Below are positions 25,200 to 32,356 of a stretch of 64,000 nucleotides of DNA, piece by piece. The number at the start of each line of letters is the position of its first letter. Within the stretch, counting starts at the first letter, position 1. The DNA is taken from the NCBI RefSeq assembly GCF_041053055.1, contig NZ_CP163443.1, forward strand, positions 9,097,001-9,161,000, read 5' to 3'. The notes beneath the pieces were generated by a model. That model had not been told where the DNA came from, did not search any database, and saw nothing but the letters and a program-made list of their open reading frames with translations. A program made the position numbers and the translations under genes. This DNA comes from Streptomyces sp. R41. GTDB taxonomy: Bacteria > Actinomycetota > Actinomycetes > Streptomycetales > Streptomycetaceae.

Positions 25200-26596
25200 A
25201 CGACCCTGCTCAGAAGCGGGAGTTCGACCTCGGCGCGCTGCTGGCCGAGCGCGGAGCCGAGCGCTACGAGCTGCACACCAAGTATCTGAACCACCAGCTC
25301 CCGCGCATGCTGCACACCATCGGCTTCGACAAGGTGTACGAGCGGGCCGAGGGTGCCCACTTCTGGGACGCGGACGGCAACGACTACCTGGACATGCTCG
25401 CCGGGTTCGGGGTGATGGGCCTGGGCCGCCATCACCCCGTCGTCCGCCAGGCGCTGCACGACGTCCTGGACGCCTCGCTCGCCGACCTCACCCGGTTCGA
25501 CTGTCAGCCGCTGCCCGGGCTCCTCGCGGAGAAGCTGCTCGCCCACAGCCCGCACCTGGACCGGGTCTTCTTCGGCAACAGCGGCACGGAGGCGGTCGAG
25601 ACCGCGTTGAAGTTCGCCCGGTACGCCACCGGGAAGCCGCGGATCCTGTACTGCTCCCACGCCTTCCACGGCCTGACCACCGGCTCGCTGTCCGTGAACG
25701 GCGAGGACGGCTTCCGCGACGGCTTCGCGCCGCTGCTGCCCGACACCCCTGTCCCGCTCGGGGATCTCGATGTCCTGGCACGGGAGCTGAAGAAGGGCGA
25801 CGTCGCGGCGCTCATCGTCGAGCCCATCCAGGGCAAGGGCGTGCACGAGGCCCCGCCCGGATATCTGCGAGCCGCCCAGGAGCTGCTGCACAAGCACAAG
25901 GCGCTGCTCATCGCGGACGAGGTGCAGACCGGGCTCGGACGGACCGGCGACTTCTACGCCTACCAGCACGAGGAGGGCGTCGAGCCGGACCTGGTGTGCG
26001 TGGCGAAGGCGCTCTCCGGCGGTTATGTGCCGGTCGGTGCGACCCTCGGCAAGGACTGGATCTTCAAGAAGGTCTACTCGTCGATGGACCGGGTCCTCGT
26101 GCACTCGGCGAGTTTCGGCTCGAATGCGCAAGCCATGGCGGCCGGTCTCGCCGTGCTGTCGGTCATGGAGAACGAGCAGATCGTCGCCAACGCGCGTGCC
26201 ACCGGCGAGCGGCTCACGTCCCGGCTGGCGGCACTGATCGACAAGTACGAGCTGCTGAGCGACGTACGCGGCCGGGGCCTGATGATCGGCATCGAGTTCG
26301 GGCGGCCCAAGTCGCTGAAGCTGCGCAGCCGCTGGACGATGCTGCAGGCCGCGCGCAAGGGCCTGTTCGCGCAGATGGTGGTCGTCCCGCTGCTGCAACG
26401 GCACCGCATCCTCACCCAGGTCTCCGGCGACCATCTGGAGGTGATCAAGCTGATCCCGCCGCTGATCATCGGCGAGCAGGACGTCGACCGCTTCGTCGAG
26501 GCCTTCACCGCGGTGATGGACGACGCGCACAGCGGAGGCGGGCTGATGTGGGACTTCGGAAAGACGCTGGTGAAGCAGGCGGTGGCGAACCGCTAG
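25196..26596 (+). CDS. hpnO: aspartate aminotransferase family protein (HpnO-type, hopanoid side-chain amination)
   Basis: A 466-residue class III PLP-dependent aminotransferase. Cofactor motifs are Asn-Ser-Gly-Thr-Glu-Ala-Val-Glu near residue 125, Ile-Ala-Asp-Glu-Val-Gln-Thr-Gly near 240, and the Schiff-base lysine in Val-Ala-Lys-Ala-Leu-Ser-Gly-Gly near 269. As last gene of the hpn operon it fits HpnO, which aminates ribosylhopane-derived aldehyde to aminobacteriohopanetriol, a product known from Streptomyces. Extended N- and C-termini relative to ornithine aminotransferase also fit HpnO. Confidence 0.85.
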   Translation: MNDPAQKREFDLGALLAERGAERYELHTKYLNHQLPRMLHTIGFDKVYERAEGAHFWDADGNDYLDMLAGFGVMGLGRHHPVVRQALHDVLDASLADLTRFDCQPLPGLLAEKLLAHSPHLDRVFFGNSGTEAVETALKFARYATGKPRILYCSHAFHGLTTGSLSVNGEDGFRDGFAPLLPDTPVPLGDLDVLARELKKGDVAALIVEPIQGKGVHEAPPGYLRAAQELLHKHKALLIADEVQTGLGRTGDFYAYQHEEGVEPDLVCVAKALSGGYVPVGATLGKDWIFKKVYSSMDRVLVHSASFGSNAQAMAAGLAVLSVMENEQIVANARATGERLTSRLAALIDKYELLSDVRGRGLMIGIEFGRPKSLKLRSRWTMLQAARKGLFAQMVVVPLLQRHRILTQVSGDHLEVIKLIPPLIIGEQDVDRFVEAFTAVMDDAHSGGGLMWDFGKTLVKQAVANR

Positions 26597-26607
26597 CCGC
26601 GATGTAC

Positions 26608-26634
26608 GGGCGGGCTCGCGCCTTGGGCCCGCCC
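26608..26634 (+). terminator. probable terminator of the hopanoid operon
   Basis: Perfect 8-bp GC arms (26608-26615 and 26627-26634) with an 11-nt loop, 12 bp after the hpnO stop and followed by TCTTCC. Confidence 0.6.
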
Positions 26635-26651
26635 TCTTCCTGGCCGTGAGC

Positions 26652-26723
26652 GCGGTCTGGGCCCGTCTCTGCGATGTAGTGCGGTCTGGGCCCGTGTCTG
26701 CCGTGAGTGCGGTTCTGGGCCCG
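26652..26723. repeat. three-copy intergenic direct repeat, about 29-bp period
   Basis: GCGGTCTGGGCCCG occurs at 26652-26665 and 26681-26694, and with one inserted T at 26709-26723. The sequence between copies is partly conserved (GTGTCTGCCGTGA-like). It lies between the hopanoid terminator and the XRE operators. No coding sense is evident. Confidence 0.7.
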
Positions 26724-26747
26724 CCGCTCGTGCGACGGATCGGTCTT

Positions 26748-26782
26748 TTGCCTCATGGGCAAAGAATTTGCCCATGAGGCAA
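26748..26782. promoter_or_regulatory. paired palindromic operator upstream of the XRE-cupin gene
   Basis: Two 15-bp sites with identical TTGCC...GGCAA arms, TTGCCTCATGGGCAA (26748-26762) and TTGCCCATGAGGCAA (26768-26782), lie 20 bp centre to centre. Together they form a 16-bp perfect inverted repeat with a 3-bp spacer. They end 20 bp before the start codon, covering the likely promoter and leader, as expected for autorepression by the downstream HTH protein. Confidence 0.8.
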
Positions 26783-26802
26783 GGCTGCGGCTCAATGGAG
26801 GC

Positions 26803-27447
26803 ATGAACCCTGTCGAGGGTACGAGCCCTTCCGAGCCGGGGGCGGCCGGCGAGCTTCCCGTCGTCGCACCCCAACTGCGCGAGCTGCGCCGCCGTGCCTC
26901 CCTGACCCTGGAGGCCGCGTCCCGCGCCGCCGGGCTCTCGCCCGCCCACCTCTCGCGATTGGAGACCGGGCAGCGCCAGCCCTCGCTGCCGATGCTGCTC
27001 GCGCTTGCCCGTATCTACGGTACGACCGTCTCAGAACTGCTCGGCGAGACGGTCGCCGAGCGTGACGCGATCGTGCGCGCCGCCGACATGGAGCCGACCG
27101 GGGCGGGCGGCTGGACGTACTGGCAGGCCGGCGCCCCGGCCCGGGGCATGCAGGCCCTGCGGGTGCACGTCCCGTACGGCTCCCAAGGCGACATCGTGCG
27201 TGTCCACTCCGGCGAGGAGTGGCTGTACGTCCTCCAGGGCCGGCTGCGACTGCGCCTCGGGGACACCGCGCATGTGCTCGCCCCGGGCGACAGCGCGCAC
27301 TTCGACTCGCTCACCCCGCATCGCATCGCCGCCGCCGATCGCGCCGGAGCGGAGCTCCTGTTCGTCCACACCCTGCTGCAGAGCCCCACCGCCGCGCTGT
27401 GCCTCGGCCCGGTGACGGGGCACCCGACCTCGGGAGAGACGTCATGA
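26803..27447 (+). CDS. XRE-family transcriptional regulator with C-terminal cupin domain
   Basis: A 214-residue regulator. A helix-turn-helix of the XRE type is at residues 25-80 (Leu-Arg-Arg-Arg-Ala-Ser-Leu-Thr-Leu-Glu then Leu-Ser-Arg-Leu-Glu-Thr-Gly-Gln-Arg). A cupin_2 barrel follows at about 120-195 (Glu-Glu-Trp-Leu-Tyr-Val-Leu-Gln-Gly-Arg, Pro-Gly-Asp-Ser-Ala-His-Phe). The cupin probably senses a small ligand. TGGAGG lies just before the ATG at 26803. It forms a two-gene unit with the DUF6126 gene (ATGA overlap) and likely represses it through the paired operators just upstream. Confidence 0.9.
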   Translation: MNPVEGTSPSEPGAAGELPVVAPQLRELRRRASLTLEAASRAAGLSPAHLSRLETGQRQPSLPMLLALARIYGTTVSELLGETVAERDAIVRAADMEPTGAGGWTYWQAGAPARGMQALRVHVPYGSQGDIVRVHSGEEWLYVLQGRLRLRLGDTAHVLAPGDSAHFDSLTPHRIAAADRAGAELLFVHTLLQSPTAALCLGPVTGHPTSGETS

Positions 27448-27596
27448 CCGAACCCACAGAACCCGGCAGGCCACGGTCCATGGAGGAGCGGTTCCCGCGC
27501 GCCCTGTGGATACGGCTGATCATCTACATCGCCGTAGGCCACGTCTTCGCGGCCTTCATCTACCTGCTGTTCACGCTGGGCGCGCAGAGCCACTAG
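27444..27596 (+). CDS. small membrane protein, DUF6126 type
   Basis: A 50-residue protein starting at the ATG that overlaps the regulator stop. A charged N-terminus of about 20 residues is followed by one long hydrophobic helix (residues 23-44) and a short tail ending Gly-Ala-Gln-Ser-His. Small single-helix proteins of this kind, which I recall as DUF6126, pair with XRE-cupin regulators in many Streptomyces. Its function is unknown; it could be a membrane effector or an accessory subunit to another complex. Confidence 0.8.
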   Translation: MTEPTEPGRPRSMEERFPRALWIRLIIYIAVGHVFAAFIYLLFTLGAQSH

Positions 27597-27610
27597 GTTC
27601 CCCGCGGCGG

Positions 27611-28408
27611 TCAGTCCAGCAGGCGCTCGCGCAGGCGCACCCGCAGCTCGGGGGTGATGCGCAGCGCCTGCTCCAGGTAGGGGTCGACGCCGCCCCAGGT
27701 CTCCTCGATCGTCTCGAAGGCCGCCGTCAGGTATTCGGCGCGCGCGTCGAACAGCGGGCTGAGCAGCTCCATGACCTCCGGGGAGTACCCGGCGGCGGAG
27801 CTGCTGCTGCGGTGCACCTTGTAGCGGCGGTGCGCGGCGTTCGACTCCAGGTAGTCGGCAACGATCGCGTCGCGCTCGACGCCGAGGGCGAGGAGCGTCA
27901 CGGCTATCGACAGGCCCGCGCGGTCCTTGCCCGCCGCGCAGTGCATCAGCGCGGGCACGCTGTCGTCGGCCAGCGCGTGCAGCACCTGGGAGTGCTCGGC
28001 CGTGCGCTGCTTGATGATCGTCCGGTACGAGTTGATCATGCGATTGGCGGCCTTGCCGTCCCCGAGGATCGAGCGGAGCTGGTCGATCTCGCCGTCGCGG
28101 ACCATCTTCCAGAACTCGGCGCCGTCGGCAGGGTCGGTCAGCGGAAGATTCACGTTCCGCACACCCGGCAGCTCGACGTCCGGGCCCTCCAGCTTCTGGT
28201 CCGAGGCATTGCGGAAGTCGAAGATCGTGTGCAGGCCCAGGGAGGTGAGGAACGCGGCGTCCTCCTCGGTGGCGTGCGCCAGGTGGCCGCTGCGGAACAG
28301 CTGCCCCTGCTTCACGCGCCGGCCGTCCACGGTGGGCAGGCCGCCCACGTCCCGGAAGTTGCGCACGCCTGCCAGCTCGGGCTCGGTCGACGGGACCTGC
28401 TGCGTCAC
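27611..28408 (-). CDS. tyrosine-protein phosphatase family protein
   Basis: A 265-residue protein of the atypical Tyr/lipid phosphatase group (Y_phosphatase3). The N-terminal Gly-Val-Arg-Asn-Phe-Arg-Asp-Val-Gly-Gly-Leu motif is typical. The active-site P-loop His-Cys-Ala-Ala-Gly-Lys-Asp-Arg-Ala-Gly (HCX5R) is near residue 155. The Lys/Asp in the loop resembles MptpB-like triple-specificity phosphatases that also hydrolyse phosphoinositides. The start is a GTG at 28408 with GGAGGAG 7 nt upstream. It is convergent with DUF6126 and divergent from the alpha-galactosidase gene. Confidence 0.88.
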   Translation of the reverse strand: MTQQVPSTEPELAGVRNFRDVGGLPTVDGRRVKQGQLFRSGHLAHATEEDAAFLTSLGLHTIFDFRNASDQKLEGPDVELPGVRNVNLPLTDPADGAEFWKMVRDGEIDQLRSILGDGKAANRMINSYRTIIKQRTAEHSQVLHALADDSVPALMHCAAGKDRAGLSIAVTLLALGVERDAIVADYLESNAAHRRYKVHRSSSSAAGYSPEVMELLSPLFDARAEYLTAAFETIEETWGGVDPYLEQALRITPELRVRLRERLLD

Positions 28409-28603
28409 TGGGGCTCCTCCCATTCGGCCGTGGGCGCTGCTCGGCTTCGCTCGGCGGCGCTTGGCGCTTGTGTGCGGGTTGCGCTCTCGACGATACGACA
28501 TGGGTTCCTGGGGCAATGAGTTGTCCACAGGCGTTGCCTCGGGGCACCGAGCCCATGATGATGTTGGCGTCTGATCGCACCTGTTCGAATCTGTGGGGGA
28601 CTG

Positions 28604-30673
28604 ATGATCGAAGTCGGCACGGACGCTCGTACCTGGCTTCTTTCGGGGCCGACAAGCAGCTACGCAGTGCGGCTCACCGAACGCGACGAGCTGCTGCACC
28701 TGCACTGGGGCCCACGGATCACGCTCGCGGACGCCGAGGCGCTCGCCGCGCTGCCCGCGCCGCAGTACTGGCCCTTCGAGTCCCCGCTCGACGGGCACGA
28801 GGAGTACCCGGTCGAAGGCGGCCCGCGCTTCGTACGCCCCGCCCTTTCCGTGCGCACCGACGAGCGGCGCGGTACCGAGTGGCGCTTCGAGGCCCACGAG
28901 GCGGACGCCGACGAGCTGCGGCTGCGTTTCTCGGACTCCGGGCTCGGCATCACGCTGCATTACCGGATGCGCGGCGATGTCGTCGAGCGCTGGGTGACGC
29001 TCGCCAACGAGGGCCCGGCCCTGGAGCTGCTGCGCGCCGACTCCGCGACCTGGACGCTGCCCGAGCGCGACGGCTGGCGGCTTTCCCAGCTGCACGGGCG
29101 ATGGGCGGCCGAGTCCCGGCTCGTACGCTCCCCCCTCACCTACGGAGAGAAGGTCATCGGCAGCCGGCGGGGCCATACCGGGCACCAGCACCTGCCCTGG
29201 GTCGCGCTCGACAGCGAGGCGACCGAGGAGAGCGGTGAGGTGTACGGGTGCGCGCTCGGCTGGTCGGGCTCGTGGCGGATCTCCGTGGCCCAACTTCCCG
29301 ACGCTCGCGTGCAGATCTCCGGTGGCGCGGGGTACGACGATTCCGGGCTGCTCAGTCTGGAGTCGGGGGAGTCGTTCACGACCCCGGTCTTCGCCGGACT
29401 GTGGAGCGACGGGGGCTTCGGCGGGGCGAGCCGGGCCTGGCACGCCTATCAGCGCGCGTACGTCATCCCGGACGCGGACCAGGACCGGCCGGTGCTGTTC
29501 AACTCCTGGGAGGCCACCACCTTCGACATCTCCGAGGAGCAGCAGGGGGTGCTCGCGCGCCGGGCCGCGGCGATGGGCATCGAGCTGTTCGTGGTCGACG
29601 ACGGCTGGTTCGGGGCGCGCACCAGCGACCGGGCCGGGCTCGGCGACTGGACCCCCAACCCGGACCGTTTCCCGGCAGGGCTCAAGCCGCTCGGTGACTA
29701 CGTGCACGCGCTGGGCATGCGGTTCGGGATCTGGGTCGAGCCGGAAATGGTCAATCCGGACAGCGAGCTCTATCGCGCGCATCCCGACTGGGTGCAGTTC
29801 CAGCCCGGGCGAACCAGGACGGAGTACCGCAATCAGCTCGTACTGAACCTCGCTCGCCCGGACGTTCAGGAGTACCTGTGGGAGCAGCTCGACGGCCTGC
29901 TCTCCAGCGCCCCGATCGACTATGTGAAGTGGGACTTCAACCGCTGCTTCACGGACGCGGGTTGGCCCGGCGAGCGCTACCCGCAGAAGCTGTGGGTCGA
30001 GCACGTCGAGGCCCTGTACGCCCTCCTCGACCGGCTGCGCGCGGCGCACCCCGGGGTCGCCTTCGAGTCCTGCTCGGGCGGTGGCGGCCGTATCGACCTC
30101 GGCATCATGGCGCGTACGGACCAGGTGTGGACGTCCGACAACACCGACCCGCTCGACCGGCTCGCCATCCAGCACGGCTTCAGTCAGATCCACCCGGCCC
30201 GGATCATGGCCGCCTGGGTCACGGACAGCCCGAACACGCAGCTCAACGGCAGGGTCAGTTCGCTGCGCTTCCGCTTCGTGAGCGCCATGGCAGGGGTGCT
30301 CGGCGTCGGCGGGGACCTGAGTGAGTGGAGCGAGGAGGAGCTCGACGAGGCGCGGGGATGGGTGGATCTCTACAAGGAGATCCGGCCCGTCGTGCAGCGC
30401 GGCGACCTCTACCGGCTGCGGCCCCCGGAGGGCGGGCTGAGCGCGGTGCAGTATGTCCACGGCGATGAGACCGTCGTCCTCGCCTGGCTTCAGGCCCAGC
30501 GCCACGGCGAGCCGGTCGCCCCGCTCCGGCTGCGCGGACTCGACCCGACAGAAGCGTATGAGTGCCGCGAAACGGGCGAAGTGCACCGGGGTGCGGTGCT
30601 GCTGCATCACGGGGTGCGGACGGGGCTGCGGGGGGACCTTGATGCGACGGTTATCCGACTGCGTCGCATGTGA
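28604..30673 (+). CDS. alpha-galactosidase, glycoside hydrolase family 36
   Basis: A 689-residue cytoplasmic GH36 enzyme with no signal peptide. It has an N-terminal beta-sandwich (1-280), a TIM barrel and a C-terminal beta domain. The nucleophile Asp lies in Tyr-Val-Lys-Trp-Asp-Phe-Asn-Arg near residue 445. The acid/base Asp is in Trp-Thr-Ser-Asp-Asn-Thr-Asp-Pro near 507, with Glu-Ser-Cys-Ser-Gly-Gly-Gly-Gly-Arg just before. It hydrolyses alpha-1,6-galactosides such as melibiose and raffinose. No transporter or LacI gene is adjacent, so import must be encoded elsewhere. Confidence 0.93.
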   Translation: MIEVGTDARTWLLSGPTSSYAVRLTERDELLHLHWGPRITLADAEALAALPAPQYWPFESPLDGHEEYPVEGGPRFVRPALSVRTDERRGTEWRFEAHEADADELRLRFSDSGLGITLHYRMRGDVVERWVTLANEGPALELLRADSATWTLPERDGWRLSQLHGRWAAESRLVRSPLTYGEKVIGSRRGHTGHQHLPWVALDSEATEESGEVYGCALGWSGSWRISVAQLPDARVQISGGAGYDDSGLLSLESGESFTTPVFAGLWSDGGFGGASRAWHAYQRAYVIPDADQDRPVLFNSWEATTFDISEEQQGVLARRAAAMGIELFVVDDGWFGARTSDRAGLGDWTPNPDRFPAGLKPLGDYVHALGMRFGIWVEPEMVNPDSELYRAHPDWVQFQPGRTRTEYRNQLVLNLARPDVQEYLWEQLDGLLSSAPIDYVKWDFNRCFTDAGWPGERYPQKLWVEHVEALYALLDRLRAAHPGVAFESCSGGGGRIDLGIMARTDQVWTSDNTDPLDRLAIQHGFSQIHPARIMAAWVTDSPNTQLNGRVSSLRFRFVSAMAGVLGVGGDLSEWSEEELDEARGWVDLYKEIRPVVQRGDLYRLRPPEGGLSAVQYVHGDETVVLAWLQAQRHGEPVAPLRLRGLDPTEAYECRETGEVHRGAVLLHHGVRTGLRGDLDATVIRLRRM

Positions 30674-30954
30674 CTGTTCTGTCCGAATTAACGCCTTCAT
30701 TCCAACTGGCCCTGGAATAAAGCATCGTGGGTCGAGGTGCGTGAGGAGCGTCATATTCGTGACGATGTGTTGCGGTCGCCTTTTCTCAACCCGCCCCAAT
30801 TCCCGGGCGGTTTGAGAGCTTGGAAAGATCGTCGATCCACGGAGGGTGACCGGAATTCCGTGATGGATCAAGAAGGGCGTGCGCACAGAAAAGCCACATG
30901 CTTGTGGATGCGCTCTCATTTCGCTTACGTTCGGCCTCAATCCGGACGGACGCC
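30674..30954. other. intergenic region with a candidate terminator before the c-di-AMP leader
   Basis: No gene is supported. An inverted repeat at 30785-30816 (CTCAACCCGCCCC against CGGGCGGTTTGAG, one mismatch in the stem) may terminate transcription from the alpha-galactosidase gene. The promoter of the M23 peptidase gene must lie in the remaining 140 bp or so before the riboswitch; I see no clear -35/-10 pair. Confidence 0.45.
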
Positions 30955-31127
30955 CAATCCTGCCGCCGCCCGGAATCCGCACACTCACCCGCATATGGCA
31001 GGAGCGGGGGACCCACAGGTTCCATGCCTGTTCCGGTCTCCGGAACGGCTAGGGGTATAGCCGTGCAATTGCACGGCCGGGCATCTCCAGCCCGCACCCG
31101 ACAGCTCACCTCGCAGGCGCCGGAGAG
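30955..31127 (+). ncRNA. c-di-AMP (ydaO-yuaA) riboswitch
   Basis: The leader carries the conserved blocks of the actinobacterial ydaO motif in order: GGCAGGAGCGGGGGACCCA at 30998-31016, CTAGGGGTATAGCCG at 31049-31063, and the closing CCAGCCCGCACCCGACAGC (31087-31105) followed by TCACCTCGCAGGCGCCGG. The placement immediately before a LysM/M23 cell-wall hydrolase gene is the classic context (rpfA-type genes). Binding c-di-AMP normally turns expression off. The 5' boundary is approximate. Confidence 0.85.
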
Positions 31128-31136
31128 GAATTCGTC

Positions 31137-32039
31137 ATGCCCGCGAAGGGTAAGCACCGCCGTCCCAAGTCTCAGCGTTTCACCCGCTCGATCGCCGTGG
31201 CCGGAACGGGCGGCGCCGCGCTCGCGCTGCCTCTGATGGGAGCCACCGGCGCCCACGCCGCGACCCCGACGGCCTCCGTCGCGCAGAATGTCGAGAAGAC
31301 CGCGACCACCGCTCCCATTGCCACGAAGAAGGCGGCCGGGACCAAGATGTACGCGGTGAAGCCCGGCGACTACCTCTCGAAAATCGCCGGCGAGCAGAAG
31401 GTCACCGGCGGCTGGAAGAAGCTCTACTCCGACAACCGCTCGGTCATCGGCAGCGACCCGTCGCTGATCCACCCGGGGCTGAAGCTGACGATCGGCAAGA
31501 AGGCCGCCTCCGGCAGCGCCACCCCGTCGTCCGCCAAGACGACGACCTCGTCGGCCAAGGCCAAGGCCTCGGCCGAGAAGGCCACCAAGGCCACCAAGGC
31601 CACCAACGCCGCCTCCACCACCAGCAGTTCCGGCTACACCCTGCCGGTCGAGGGCGCCACCATCGGCACCAGCTACAAGGTGGCGGGCAGCATGTGGTCC
31701 AGCGGCTACCACACCGGCGTGGACTTCGTGGTCCCGACCGGCACCACGATCAAGGCCATCGCCGCGGGCACCGTGGTCTCGGCCGGCTGGGGCGGCGCCT
31801 ACGGCAACCAGGTCGTCATCCAGCACGCCGACGGCCAGTACTCCCAGTACGCCCACATGTCCTCGCTCTCCGTCTCGGCGGGCCAGACCGTGACCGCGGG
31901 CCAGCAGATCGGCCTCTCCGGCGCGACCGGCAACGTCACCGGACCGCACCTGCACTTCGAGATCCGCACCACGCCGAACTACGGCTCGGACGTGGACCCG
32001 GTCGCGTACCTGCGCTCGCACGGTGTCGCCGTCGTCTGA
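31137..32039 (+). CDS. secreted LysM / M23 family peptidoglycan endopeptidase
   Basis: A 300-residue exported protein. A basic N-terminus and hydrophobic stretch ending Gly-Ala-His-Ala-Ala (about 35-41) form the signal peptide. A LysM domain (Tyr-Ala-Val-Lys-Pro-Gly-Asp-Tyr-Leu) covers about 70-118, an Ala/Lys/Thr/Ser-rich linker about 120-160, and an M23 lysostaphin-like domain about 165-290. The Zn ligands appear as His-Thr-Gly-Val-Asp (about 192) and His-Leu-His-Phe-Glu (about 271). It should bind and cleave cell-wall peptides, and its mRNA leader places it under c-di-AMP control. Confidence 0.93.
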   Translation: MPAKGKHRRPKSQRFTRSIAVAGTGGAALALPLMGATGAHAATPTASVAQNVEKTATTAPIATKKAAGTKMYAVKPGDYLSKIAGEQKVTGGWKKLYSDNRSVIGSDPSLIHPGLKLTIGKKAASGSATPSSAKTTTSSAKAKASAEKATKATKATNAASTTSSSGYTLPVEGATIGTSYKVAGSMWSSGYHTGVDFVVPTGTTIKAIAAGTVVSAGWGGAYGNQVVIQHADGQYSQYAHMSSLSVSAGQTVTAGQQIGLSGATGNVTGPHLHFEIRTTPNYGSDVDPVAYLRSHGVAVV

Positions 32040-32076
32040 CACACCTCCTTGCCCGCCCTTGCCGGCGGGACTGCCT

Positions 32077-32117
32077 CCGAAGGCCGGACCCCACGATCCC
32101 CGGGGCCCGGCCTTCGG
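32077..32117 (+). terminator. intrinsic terminator of the M23 peptidase gene
   Basis: Perfect 11-bp arms (32077-32087 and 32107-32117) with a 19-nt loop, 38 bp after the stop codon. Confidence 0.75.
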
Positions 32118-32156
32118 TGTTCCATGAGCGACCCCTCCGGCCCCTCATGTGCGCTC

Positions 32157-32204
32157 CATGATCGGAACATTGCGTTCCCGGTCGTTCATGATCGGCACAT
32201 TGCG
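32157..32204. repeat. two-copy 18-bp direct repeat with 30-bp period
   Basis: CATGATCGG(A/C)ACATTGCG is present at 32157-32174 and 32187-32204 with one substitution. It lies upstream of the rhamnogalacturonan lyase gene, at the far side from the LacI-type site. It may be a binding-site pair or one of the short tandem repeats seen in several intergenic regions of this window. Confidence 0.65.
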
Positions 32205-32265
32205 GTCGTATGGCAGGCGCGCACGAGGTATCGACATGCGTGCGGCGGTACCCCCACAGTGATCT

Positions 32266-32281
32266 CCGCAAGCGCTTTCTA
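32266..32281. promoter_or_regulatory. candidate LacI-family operator before the rhamnogalacturonan lyase gene
   Basis: The sequence around GCAAGCGCTTTC has the AAGCGCTT core of LacI/CcpA-type operators, which control many glycoside-degrading genes in Streptomyces. It is about 75 bp upstream of the chosen start codon. The regulator is not in the window. Confidence 0.55.
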
Positions 32282-32356
32282 AGCCTCCGAAGGTCCCCGC
32301 TTCTCGAGGTGGCCGTTCGGCTCGTCGCTCTCCTCGACCGCAAGGAGTACGGAAAC

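Noticed and set aside
27611..30994. Very long minus-strand reading frame across the alpha-galactosidase gene
   Set aside because: It is the GC-bias shadow of the GH36 gene fused to the real phosphatase frame. Only the part below 28408 has domain motifs and a ribosome-binding site.
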